Positions 1 to 7,553 of a stretch of DNA of 34,421 nucleotides are shown here, one piece after another. Each line of letters begins with the position of its first letter. Position 1 is the stretch's first letter. Below the pieces are notes generated by a model. The model was given only the letters and a program-made list of their open reading frames with translations. It did not search any database and was not told the origin of the DNA. A program made the translations under genes and the position numbers. Origin of the DNA: Bradyrhizobium sp. NFR13. Its GTDB lineage: Bacteria; Pseudomonadota; Alphaproteobacteria; Rhizobiales; Xanthobacteraceae. The stretch is from positions 1 to 34,421 of the forward strand of contig NZ_FOTP01000013.1 in assembly GCF_900114605.1 (NCBI RefSeq), in the 5' to 3' direction.

Positions 1-354
<354 letters not shown>

Positions 355-364
355 TCGATTAAAG

Positions 365-401
365 ACGGCGGGCAGGGGGCAGTTCCCTTGCCCGCCGTTT
401 T
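365..401 (+). terminator. Intrinsic terminator after tuf
   Basis: A 10-bp perfect GC-rich stem (arms 365-374 and 389-398) is extended inward by a G-U pair and three G-C pairs. It closes a short loop and runs into TTTT at 398-401. It begins 10 bases after the tuf stop codon, so it should separate tuf from tRNA-Trp. Confidence 0.9.
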
Positions 402-504
402 GATTCCGGCGGGATTTGATTTCGGAGGGGCGCTTCGCCTCTTGCAAATCAGGCGTCGCATATGCTTCAAACGGCGCGGAAATAACGGTGCGCCGTTTTC
501 CTGT

Positions 505-580
505 AGGGGTGTAGCTCAGTTGGTAGAGTACCGGTCTCCAAAACCGGTTGTCGTAGGTTCGAGCCCTACCGCCCCTGCCA
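505..580 (+). tRNA. tRNA-Trp (CCA anticodon)
   Basis: This is a 76-nt tRNA with encoded 3' CCA. The acceptor arms AGGGGTG (505-511) and CGCCCCT (570-576) pair fully with one G-U. The D arm contains GCTCAGTTGGTAGAG, the anticodon loop is CTCCAAA with anticodon CCA between CCGGT/ACCGG arms, and the T loop is GGTTCGAGCCC. In many proteobacteria tRNA-Trp lies directly before secE; here about 6.1 kb of accessory genes separate them. Confidence 0.98.
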
Positions 581-590
581 TTCCAATCCA

Positions 591-1009
591 TTGAAATTTC
601 TTGTTTATTTGATCCCGGTCTCCTCAGGGGGTGACCGGCGTCACCACGCGTGGTTCGGTGCCATTGCCAGCGCGGCTGCCAGAAACCCGAGCCAGAAGAC
701 GGGCTCGCCGGTGTTCGGCCGCTTCATCGCGATCTTGCTGCCGGTAAAAGCTGCCGGCGAGCGTCAGCGCATCTTTCGGCGCCACCCCTGCAAACATCAT
801 CAAGCCGCCAGGTGCATCTGGCCGGGAGTTCCGGACAGAACGGCATCGCGTTCCTCGTCACTTCATGGGCGGTTAGCGGCAGGAATGTCTTCTTGGCTTG
901 CGTACCCGTTTTGGTTGAGCAAAGCTGCCGATTATCACGGAAGTATATTCTAGAGAAAAGCGCGAAAGCATGCCGCTATCGCACATTTTGGAAATTATTC
1001 CAGGGGCGG
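591..1009. other. Intergenic region between tRNA-Trp and the C1 peptidase
   Basis: This 420-base stretch has no intact gene I can support. It opens with small inverted repeats near 615-645, including GGTGAC-CGGC-GTCACC at 630-645, none followed by a T run. A frameshifted coding remnant lies on the minus strand at 641-800. The last 100 bases are AT-richer (around 930-955, with TATATT at 944-949), a plausible promoter zone for the peptidase, but I see no well-spaced -35 box. Confidence 0.5.
641..800 (-). pseudogene. Possible frameshifted remnant of a small protein gene
   Basis: Read on the minus strand from ATG ATG at 800, the sequence gives MMFAGVAPKDALTLAGSF and then loses sense. Skipping one base in the AAAA run at 746-749 (TTTT on the coding strand) restores a frame beginning [15 protein letters not shown], with a hydrophobic segment [15 protein letters not shown], ending at TGA 643-641. 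The repaired product would be 52 residues with one possible membrane segment. I do not recognise the family. The case for coding is that both halves look like ordinary alphaproteobacterial protein. The case against is the small size, the lack of a clear ribosome binding site and the frame break itself. It could be a decayed gene left when block A formed. Confidence 0.3.
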
Positions 1010-2350
1010 ATGATGACAGTAGCGGGAAGGCGGCGCCGGTACCTATTTCTTGTGGTGCTCATGATGCTCTCTTTTGCCGCGTCAATTCGACCGACGATGG
1101 CGCAAGTCGATCGTGGCACAGGTCTAAACTTTGTAGACGAGAGCCAATACAGATCGATCCCGCTGGCAAGCACACCTCTTCTTGGCAACTTGCCAGACGA
1201 AATAGATCTCTCGGGCAGCTTTCCGATACCCGGCAATCAGGGCGCGCAATCGTCTTGTGTCGGGTGGGCAACCTCGCATTTGAAGGCATATCAGGAAAAA
1301 GTTGAGCGCAACTGGTCGCTCGCTTCAAGGGATCATCAGTTCAGCCCAGCCTACATCTACAACCAGATTAAAGGCCCGGCTCAATCATGTCAGGGCGGAT
1401 CGAGCTTCATCGATGCTCTGAACGTGCTTAGAAACGGGCACGCCACGCTCACCGATTTTCCGTATGACGAACGCTCCTGCTCAGACATCCCTAGCGCCAT
1501 CGTGAAGCAATCGGCGCGGCCCTATGCCATCGCCGATTGGCGTCGGGTGAACGTTCAAGATGTAACGGAAGTCAAAACTCAGGTGGCCTCGAATTTTCCG
1601 GTACTCATCGGGATGATGGTCGACCAACGGTTCAGCCAACTCGCGGGGGAGCAGATATATTCCGGATCTCCAGGCCCATCGCGTGGCGGTCATGCGCTCG
1701 TCGTCGTTGGTTACTCGGATTCGAAAAACGCTTTCAAAGTCATCAATTCGTGGGGCACGACATGGGGCTATAATGGCTTTGGGTGGATCGACTACAGCAC
1801 TTTTCGTCAAACAGTCCGCGAGGCCTACGTAACCCAGGACATCGTGGTCAACCATCCCGGTCCAACTCCGACACCGAGCCCGACGCCCGGCCCAACACCT
1901 CAGCCGGCACCACCACCATCACCGCCGCAAGCGCTAAGCGTATCGCTCAATACGCCAATGGTTCTGCACAATGTTCCGATCTCGACGCCGACGGGAATGG
2001 CTCAGGGAATGCAGATAAAGATCCCGGGATTAATTACAGGCGCGGCTAACAGATCACTTCAGATTGTCGTTAAGTTCAACTACCTAAACGGCCCGCCGCT
2101 GAGAGCCAATCCGCTCGAACCCGGTTATCGTGACACCGGTGGATTAGTTGCGACCGGAACACCGCCGATTCCTGTCGCTACAAATTCGGAAGCAACAGAT
2201 CCATTGCAAATATTCATTCCGTACTATGCGCTGAACTTCCCACCGACCGGCGGTGCGGCCGTGCAAAATCTCTCGCTAACAGCGATAGCTCTTGTTGATA
2301 ATGTTCAAAGCACGCAGACACCTCCCGTACCATTCACTCTCAGATGGTAG
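1010..2350 (+). CDS. Exported papain-family (C1) cysteine peptidase with C-terminal accessory domain
   Basis: This 446-residue protein starts at ATG 1010, which is followed by a second ATG and preceded by CAGGGGCGG. A basic n-region (GRRRRY) and hydrophobic core (residues 11-25) form a signal peptide probably cut after TMA (about residue 31), so the enzyme should act in the periplasm or outside. The peptidase domain spans about 60-280. It has Gln77 (oxyanion) and catalytic Cys83 in NQGAQSSCVGWA, catalytic His228 in RGGHALVVVGY and Asn246 in VINSWGTTWGYNGFGWI. No long inhibitory propeptide is visible between signal and catalytic domain. A Pro/Thr-rich linker (about 283-306) leads to a C-terminal domain of about 140 residues that I do not recognise. 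The codons look AT-richer than in the flanking ribosomal genes, which fits acquisition by transfer. Substrate is unknown. Confidence 0.9.
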   Translation: MMTVAGRRRRYLFLVVLMMLSFAASIRPTMAQVDRGTGLNFVDESQYRSIPLASTPLLGNLPDEIDLSGSFPIPGNQGAQSSCVGWATSHLKAYQEKVERNWSLASRDHQFSPAYIYNQIKGPAQSCQGGSSFIDALNVLRNGHATLTDFPYDERSCSDIPSAIVKQSARPYAIADWRRVNVQDVTEVKTQVASNFPVLIGMMVDQRFSQLAGEQIYSGSPGPSRGGHALVVVGYSDSKNAFKVINSWGTTWGYNGFGWIDYSTFRQTVREAYVTQDIVVNHPGPTPTPSPTPGPTPQPAPPPSPPQALSVSLNTPMVLHNVPISTPTGMAQGMQIKIPGLITGAANRSLQIVVKFNYLNGPPLRANPLEPGYRDTGGLVATGTPPIPVATNSEATDPLQIFIPYYALNFPPTGGAAVQNLSLTAIALVDNVQSTQTPPVPFTLRW

Positions 2351-2481
2351 TGCTGCTGCGACAGCGGTAGTCAACCGGCGGTGGTTCATGCTGCCCCAAT
2401 GACATGTCGCGAGACCGGTCGTGACTGGCGCGCGTTCGACCAGCGCGAGCGGTGCCAAGCTATGCGGCGCCCCAAGCTGCT

Positions 2482-2685
2482 CTAAGGATAGTAAAACGAC
2501 GCTGTACCGTCCTTTGTGTAGATCCAGGTGCCGTCCTCGTAAAACTGCGGGCCGCCACTTGGGGAATGCCACCAGCCAGCATCGCGCCAGAATGCGCGGG
2601 TGCCGTCGATACCGTAAATGTTGTCATCGATCCGGTAAAAGGCGGCCGTGCCGTCTTTTGCGTAGATCCATTGTTCGTCAGCCAT
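2482..2685 (-). CDS. Small four-repeat protein, probable 4-fold beta-flower family
   Basis: This is a 67-residue protein from ATG 2685 (MADEQWIYAKDG) to TAG 2484-2482. It is almost wholly made of four short repeats with the pattern aromatic/Ile-Tyr-x-x-Asp-Gly-x-x-x-Phe-Tyr/Trp: WIYAKDGTAAFY, NIYGIDGTRAFW, WWHSPSGGPQFY and WIYTKDGTASFY. The first and last copies are nearly identical. The spacing of about 16 residues and four copies match what I recall of the four-bladed beta-flower fold, a small symmetric beta barrel of unknown function. The family call is from memory of the repeat pattern. An upstream in-frame ATG at 2721 is possible, but the repeats begin just after 2685. It lies downstream of the diguanylate cyclase gene on the same strand (134-base gap). 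No signal peptide or membrane segment is seen. Confidence 0.65.
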   Translation of the reverse strand: MADEQWIYAKDGTAAFYRIDDNIYGIDGTRAFWRDAGWWHSPSGGPQFYEDGTWIYTKDGTASFYYP

Positions 2686-2819
2686 GTCTGCGACTCTCGT
2701 ACCAATACGTGCTGCATGCAACGCCGCTGGAGGGATGTCGACAGCTATATGCGGCGACCGTGGCGCGAGCCATGTCTGACAAGTCTTCTGGCAAGTCTCG
2801 GGAAGCCGGCGATGCCCGG

Positions 2820-3971
2820 TCAGCCGAACTGCCGCTTGTGCGGCGCTGCGACCACGCGGTTGCGGCCCGCGTCCTTGGCGCCATAGAGCGCGCGGTCAGC
2901 GCGCGCCAGAATGTCCTCCGGCGTATCGTTGGGCCTGATGGCACTGATCCCGGCGGATATCGTCAGAGCGAGATCCTGCGCAATAGCTGACCAATTCAGT
3001 TCCGTGATCAGGCCGCGCAATCGATCCAGTGTCTGGATCGCCTGATCGATCTCGGTGTCCGGCAGGATCAGCAGAAACTCTTCGCCGCCCTGACGACCGA
3101 ACCTGTCGATGGGGCGGATATTGGCGAAGACCGAGATGGCGAAGGCGCGCAGCACTTCATCGCCCACCGGATGTCCGAAGTGATCATTGATTGTCTTGAA
3201 GTGATCGAGGTCGATGATCGCGATGCAGCAGGTTGCGGCGTTGCGCTGGGCCTTGGCGATCTCGTCGTTCAGGCACTTCATGATGTAGCGCCGGTTCAAT
3301 GCGCCGGTGAGTTCGTCGAGTTGCGCCAGTTCCTCGATCCGCGCATTGGCAGCCGCGAGGTCATTGCTGCGGCGATACAGCAGTTCGCGCATCGAGCTGC
3401 CGTAGAGGCCGGCGCTGGCACAGCGGCCAAGCGCGCTGACGAAACAGGCCAGCGCCAGAGCGCGCTCGGCCGCAGTTGCCATGGGAATGCCGATCGGCTT
3501 GTCGGTCATCAGAAACAGCAGTGCGAGACCCAGCGTTGCAGTGGACCAGACGATGGCGGTCTGGCGCGCACTCATGCGAAGTGCGGCGAAGCCGAGCACG
3601 ACGAAAATGATGGAGATGAAGTAGAAGCCGATCTGCGGCACCAGATAGATCGCGCCGATCTGGACGATGATGCTGGCGACGGAGAGGGGGACCGTGAGGT
3701 AGGGGTCCTTGAAACGGTCGTTGACCTGGATCTCCGAGAGATAGGCAGCAATGCCGACCACAGCGAGCCTGATGGCCAGATATACGACCCCCGTCGTCAT
3801 GGTAGTCACGCCGATCGCGGCGTAAAGCAGCAGGATCGCGGCGTCGATCACATAGCTCGATGCCTGCGCGATATAGGCGGTTCGCCGCCGCGCGATCCGC
3901 AATGCCGAATCCTGGCTGAGGTCCCTCGTGGGGGCGTCGGTTCCCTCGAACAGGGTGGTGATGCTGGTCAT
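2820..3971 (-). CDS. Membrane-bound diguanylate cyclase (GGDEF domain)
   Basis: This 383-residue protein from ATG 3971 makes cyclic di-GMP from two GTP. The N-terminal half (about 40-190) holds four to six hydrophobic segments, including 43-75, 95-130 and 138-155, forming a membrane sensor region of no type I recognise. A short helical linker (about 195-218) leads to the GGDEF domain (about 218-375). It has DLDHFK at 254-259 (metal and base binding), FGHPVGDEVL from 265 and the active-site GGEEF at 295-299. The primary inhibitory site RxxD is present as RPID at 286-289, at the standard distance, so the enzyme should be active and product-inhibited. No EAL domain is present. An alternative upstream ATG at 4058 would add 29 residues without obvious character. 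The gene is divergent from the SGNH hydrolase. Confidence 0.93.
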   Translation of the reverse strand: MTSITTLFEGTDAPTRDLSQDSALRIARRRTAYIAQASSYVIDAAILLLYAAIGVTTMTTGVVYLAIRLAVVGIAAYLSEIQVNDRFKDPYLTVPLSVASIIVQIGAIYLVPQIGFYFISIIFVVLGFAALRMSARQTAIVWSTATLGLALLFLMTDKPIGIPMATAAERALALACFVSALGRCASAGLYGSSMRELLYRRSNDLAAANARIEELAQLDELTGALNRRYIMKCLNDEIAKAQRNAATCCIAIIDLDHFKTINDHFGHPVGDEVLRAFAISVFANIRPIDRFGRQGGEEFLLILPDTEIDQAIQTLDRLRGLITELNWSAIAQDLALTISAGISAIRPNDTPEDILARADRALYGAKDAGRNRVVAAPHKRQFG

Positions 3972-4285
3972 TCGCTGATGTCCGTCGCATTGCCGATCAA
4001 ACAAGCAATTGCCGATCAAAGCATTTGGGTCTGCGAATGCATCAACTCCTTGCGGCATTTGGGTGTTTTCCCGCGCCTAAGTCTGGCTGGGAGGTTAACG
4101 AATGCTGATCAGGATGAGTGGCAATTGGCTCAACACACTGACGGCCCGGATTCCTCTAATCATGCGCGTTCGTGCTCATCCCCGCGTTTCCGTTGCGCTG
4201 CGTCCCTGCGGCGTGCGGTCGCAGCAATGAACCTGGCTTGCCGCGCGCGCGACACACCCGTTGGGAATTCAGCCGGAAGTCGAGA
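3972..4285. other. Divergent intergenic region between diguanylate cyclase and SGNH hydrolase
   Basis: This 314-base region should contain promoters in both directions. The clearest structure is a 13-bp direct repeat close to the diguanylate cyclase start. I see no strong sigma70 hexamer pair, no stem with a T run and no convincing small gene. Confidence 0.5.
3989..4020. repeat. 13-bp direct repeat upstream of the diguanylate cyclase
   Basis: ATTGCCGATCAAA occurs exactly at 3989-4001 and again at 4008-4020, a period of 19 bases. It lies 18-49 bases upstream of the cyclase start codon on the minus strand. It could be a tandem regulator site or a local duplication. Confidence 0.6.
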
Positions 4286-6442
4286 ATGAAATTACATGTG
4301 ACGTTCGTCGTGGGGGCCACGACGTTGCTGTTGTCGTCCTTTGGTCTTTTATCATTGAGCCATGGCGCTCATGCCGCCGATCTGCTCTGGCAGGTGGAAA
4401 GTCCATTTCGCTTCTTCAAGAACGCCGCGTCCTTCGCGATGTATGAGCGCGGCTATCCTGCTGCGCGTAACGAATTGGTGCAGCCGCCCGCCGATGTGGT
4501 GTGGCGCACCGAGCGGCGGCTCAACGATCCCGATTGCCGTGACATGACCAGCCCGACCAGTTGCGCCGACACGGCGCGGGCGCGCTACGATCGCTCGCGT
4601 CTCGGCTGGGCGTCGCAGACCATTGACGCCGTCTGCTACGACAGCCGGCAGGGCCGCTATCTCGCGAGTTGCGATCGCCGCTATTCGTGGGGCACGGCCA
4701 AGGAAGATTACGTGTTGCCGGATGCGCATACGGTGCTGATCCGGCTGTCACCCGAGCGCATTGCCGAAGCCGGCGCGTATGATTGCGTGTGGAGGTGGAC
4801 GCCGCGGCGGCCGGGCAGCAGGACCGAGACCACAACGCAATCCTGCGCGACGCCGCTGAAGATCACGCGTCTGCCTTATGCCGTCGATCGCAGCCTGTCC
4901 GGTGCGTCGGTCCAGGTCAAATTGCCCGACGGTCGTGTGTTGAACGACCCGCAAGTCGTCGTCGAGGATCTGTTCATCGTGGCGCTCGGCGATTCCTTTG
5001 CCTCGGGCGAAAGCAATCCGGACGTTCCGGTGACGTTCAGCGCCGTCCGCGAGATGGTCTACGATCCGACCCTGATGCGTGAGGAGATGGCGACGCGCAG
5101 CACGTCCAAATCCCTGCAGAAGCTGACCCCCGTCGCCCCGACAGGAAGTTTCGACTACAAGAACCTGCCGCGGCGCAAGCTCGCCGACGAGGAGCAGGAG
5201 CTGTATTTCCCGCTCGCGTCCGCGCAGTTCGACAAGGCTTTCAACGCCGCCAACCCGCGCTGGCTCAGCCCCGATTGTCACCGCTCGCAATACGGCTATC
5301 CGTTTCGCGTCGGCCTGCAGCTCAGTCTGGAGAACCCGCACCGGTCGATCACTCTGGTCAGTCTGGCCTGCACCGGCTCGGAGGTCACCGAAGGTCTGTT
5401 CCTCGAGAAGAAGGCGCGCGAGGGCGCCGGCAACGCGATGGTGCGTTCGCAGCTCGATCAACTCGCCGATCTGATCTGCAAGAGCCCCGCGGGCCGCACG
5501 CAGCGCGCGACTTACAATCTGCCGACCTATTCGAGCGGCAGCGTGCAGGTTGCGAACACGCCGGTCACGAAATCCTGGTGTGCGCCGAACGAGCGCAAGC
5601 GGCCGATCGACACGTTGCTGCTGTCGATCGGTGGCAACGATGTCGGCTTCTCGCCACTGATGGTCTATGCGATGACCGAGTCTGCCGGCGATCTTGCGCC
5701 GATCGCGAACCTGCTCGGCAAGCAGATCCGCTTCTCGCCGCAGGTGTCGCGCGCTTACATGGAGCAACTCGACGAGCGCATGGTGGCGCTCCGCGATGCG
5801 TTGCGCGACGGTTTTGGCGTGGCGCCCGCGAAGGTGCTGCAGACGGCTTACGAGCCGATCCAGTTCGACGAGACGGGCGCCTTGTGCGGTACGCAGCCGA
5901 CGCTCGGCCTCGACGTCCACAAGAAGCTGTCGCTGTCGCGCGAACGGCTGGCCGAGACGGTCAGCTTTCTCAACGATTTCTTCACCCGGACCGCCTGCAT
6001 CACCAACGGGCGGGGAGGTGGCTGCCCGGCGCTGGCCACCGGCGCCGGAACCGGCTTCCAGCTCATCACCGATCACCAGAGCGAATTCACCAAACGCGGC
6101 CTTTGCGCGCGCGATCCGAAGCGGCCGCAGGCGGACGGCGAGGCGATGGCGATGCCGCGGCGCTGGATCGGCAAGGAGGAGTTCACGCCCTATTCGCCGG
6201 CCGCCTATCTGCCCTATGCGTCCCGCTGGCGCCTGTTCCGGACCCCGAATGACGCGTTTCTGACCGCGAACGTCCATGCGACGGGCTTCACCCAGTTCGA
6301 TATCCTGCAGCCGGTCTATGCGGCCATGTATAGCGGCGCGGTGCATCCGACGGCGGAGGGCCACGCCATCGTCGCCGATCACGTGGTCCGGCACGTCCGG
6401 GCGGCGGTCGGCAAGCCGTCGGCGGGGGTAGGCGGGCGCTGA
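4286..6442 (+). CDS. Large exported SGNH/GDSL-family hydrolase
   Basis: This 718-residue protein starts at ATG 4286, preceded by GGAAGTCGAGA. A signal peptide (residues 1-30, cleavage after GAHA) directs export. About 200 residues of unrecognised N-terminal sequence precede the hydrolase domain. The SGNH blocks are clear: Ser237 in ALGDSFASGE, Gly364 in LACTGSE, Asn451 in LSIGGNDVGF and His687 in VHPTAEGHAIVADHV. The Asp usually three residues before the catalytic His is replaced by Gly684, so it may work as a Ser-His dyad, as known for the Streptomyces scabies type esterase. Fourteen cysteines lie in the mature part (for example 84, 93, 117, 129, 571, 580), consistent with a disulfide-rich exported enzyme. 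Family members cleave esters of lipids or polysaccharides; the substrate here cannot be told. It ends 247 bases before secE. Confidence 0.88.
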   Translation: MKLHVTFVVGATTLLLSSFGLLSLSHGAHAADLLWQVESPFRFFKNAASFAMYERGYPAARNELVQPPADVVWRTERRLNDPDCRDMTSPTSCADTARARYDRSRLGWASQTIDAVCYDSRQGRYLASCDRRYSWGTAKEDYVLPDAHTVLIRLSPERIAEAGAYDCVWRWTPRRPGSRTETTTQSCATPLKITRLPYAVDRSLSGASVQVKLPDGRVLNDPQVVVEDLFIVALGDSFASGESNPDVPVTFSAVREMVYDPTLMREEMATRSTSKSLQKLTPVAPTGSFDYKNLPRRKLADEEQELYFPLASAQFDKAFNAANPRWLSPDCHRSQYGYPFRVGLQLSLENPHRSITLVSLACTGSEVTEGLFLEKKAREGAGNAMVRSQLDQLADLICKSPAGRTQRATYNLPTYSSGSVQVANTPVTKSWCAPNERKRPIDTLLLSIGGNDVGFSPLMVYAMTESAGDLAPIANLLGKQIRFSPQVSRAYMEQLDERMVALRDALRDGFGVAPAKVLQTAYEPIQFDETGALCGTQPTLGLDVHKKLSLSRERLAETVSFLNDFFTRTACITNGRGGGCPALATGAGTGFQLITDHQSEFTKRGLCARDPKRPQADGEAMAMPRRWIGKEEFTPYSPAAYLPYASRWRLFRTPNDAFLTANVHATGFTQFDILQPVYAAMYSGAVHPTAEGHAIVADHVVRHVRAAVGKPSAGVGGR

Positions 6443-6458
6443 TCGGGGTGGTATCAGG

Positions 6459-6477
6459 GGCGGGACAGGGTCCCGCC
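6459..6477 (+). terminator. Strong hairpin after the SGNH hydrolase, no T run
   Basis: Perfect 8-bp arms GGCGGGAC (6459-6466) and GTCCCGCC (6470-6477) enclose a 3-base loop, 16 bases after the stop codon. No T run follows, so it may be a weak or Rho-assisted terminator, or protect the 3' end of the mRNA. Confidence 0.5.
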
Positions 6478-6494
6478 GGTCTCGCCCGGATACC

Positions 6495-6523
6495 TTGACC
6501 TTTGGCCCGGTCCGAAGTAGGAA
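6495..6523 (+). promoter_or_regulatory. Putative sigma70-type promoter for secE-nusG
   Basis: TTGACC at 6495-6500 and TAGGAA at 6518-6523 are separated by 17 bases. The -35 is 5/6 to consensus and the -10 is moderate. It lies after the hairpin that closes the preceding gene and would give a leader of about 160 bases before secE, so the operon should no longer depend on the tRNA-Trp promoter. Confidence 0.5.
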
Positions 6524-6689
6524 GCTGCACTCGCTGTCGGCCCGGTGACCGGATATCCGACGCGGCAAATTCCCGAACGAACGAGCCCGCTTGGCGGCTC
6601 ATCCTTGAAAAAGGGTTGGGCGCAAAGAGGGCTGTTCGGATTCCTGAAATCAATTCAATCGTCTCACGACGGATGCGGATCACATAACG

Positions 6690-6881
6690 ATGGCGTTCAG
6701 CCCGTTCAAATTCCTGCAGGAAGTGCGCACCGAGACCAACAAGGTCACGTGGCCCTCGCGACGCGAGACGACCATCACGACCATCATGGTGTTCGTCATG
6801 GTGGCGCTGTCGTCGATCTTCTTTTTTGCGGCGGATCAGATCATCCGCTACCTCGTCGCCTTTTTGCTCACGATGCACTGA
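6690..6881 (+). CDS. secE: Preprotein translocase subunit SecE
   Basis: This 63-residue protein is the short single-span form of SecE that clamps SecY in the inner-membrane translocon. The amphipathic N-terminal helix carries the family motif FLQEVRTETNKVTWPSRRET (residues 8-27). One transmembrane helix follows (about 31-58). The usual three-span enterobacterial extension is absent, which is normal for alphaproteobacteria. nusG begins 12 bases after its stop, so the two should be cotranscribed. The start ATG 6690 is fixed by the N-terminal amphipathic helix. Confidence 0.97.
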   Translation: MAFSPFKFLQEVRTETNKVTWPSRRETTITTIMVFVMVALSSIFFFAADQIIRYLVAFLLTMH

Positions 6882-6893
6882 CGGAACTGAATT

Positions 6894-7424
6894 ATGAGCA
6901 TGCGCTGGTACATCGTTCACGCCTATTCGAATTTCGAAAAGAAGGTGATGGAGTCGATCAAGGAACAGGCCAAGCAGCGTGGCCTGGAAGACCTGTTCGA
7001 ACAGATTCTGGTTCCGACCGAGAAGGTCACCGAAGTGCGTCGCGGTCGCAAGATGGACGCCGAGCGCAAGTTCTTCCCGGGCTACGTGCTGGTGAAGATG
7101 CAGCTCACCGACGAAGCGTTCCACCTGATCAAGAACACCCCGAAGGTCACGGGCTTCCTCGGCGCCGAAAACAAACCGATGCCGATTTCGGAAGCCGAGG
7201 CGATGCGCATTCTGCACCAGGTGCAGGAAGGCGTGGAGCGCCCGAAGGCGTCGGTGTCGTTCGAGATCGGCGAGAACGTGAAGGTGGCCGATGGCCCGTT
7301 CGCGTCGTTCTCCGGCGTCGTCGAGGAAATCGACGAGGCACGCTCGCGCGTGAAGGTCGCAGTGTCGATCTTCGGCCGCGCCACGCCGGTCGAACTGGAA
7401 TTCGGTCAGGTCGAGAAGGTCTGA
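6894..7424 (+). CDS. nusG: Transcription termination/antitermination factor NusG
   Basis: This 176-residue protein has the expected length. The NGN domain begins RWYIVHAYSNFEKKV and contains RKMDAERKFFPGYVLVKM, the face that contacts the RNA polymerase clamp. The C-terminal KOW domain holds VADGPFASFSGVVEEID and ends FGQVEKV; it contacts ribosomal S10 or Rho. NusG increases elongation processivity, couples transcription to translation and helps Rho act. It follows secE by 12 bases, as in most bacteria. GAAC/GGAA lies ahead of ATG 6894; a second ATG two codons later is also possible. Confidence 0.98.
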   Translation: MSMRWYIVHAYSNFEKKVMESIKEQAKQRGLEDLFEQILVPTEKVTEVRRGRKMDAERKFFPGYVLVKMQLTDEAFHLIKNTPKVTGFLGAENKPMPISEAEAMRILHQVQEGVERPKASVSFEIGENVKVADGPFASFSGVVEEIDEARSRVKVAVSIFGRATPVELEFGQVEKV

Positions 7425-7462
7425 TCGCAATAGCGTAGAGCGCGTCTCTGCGTTTCGAAGGC

Positions 7463-7508
7463 CGTGGGAGGAAGAGGGCGGTTGCCAGCCGTTTTCGACC
7501 GAACCACG
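7463..7508 (+). promoter_or_regulatory. Putative L1-binding leader of rplK-rplA
   Basis: The 129-base gap before rplK contains CGTGG (7463-7467) able to pair with CCACG (7504-7508). The first arm is followed by GAGG and the second by AAAC, with an inner GC-rich hairpin (about 7477-7492) between. Free L1 is known to repress its own operon by binding a leader mimic of its 23S rRNA site. The assignment rests on position and on resemblance to leaders I recall from other proteobacteria. Confidence 0.5.
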
Positions 7509-7553
7509 AAACCTGAAACAGCCGATCGTCGATCGGCACAACAGGAGTGACAC

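Noticed and set aside
2421-2990. Plus-strand frame of 189 codons over the beta-flower and cyclase 3' ends
   Set aside because: It is opposite two minus-strand genes with clear motifs and has an Arg-rich composition typical of a shadow frame.
6455-6464. Inverted copy of the tRNA-Trp 3' end (CAGGGGCGG) near 6456 as an attachment site
   Set aside because: Only 9 bases match, in inverted orientation and within a GC-rich hairpin; no integrase gene is present.
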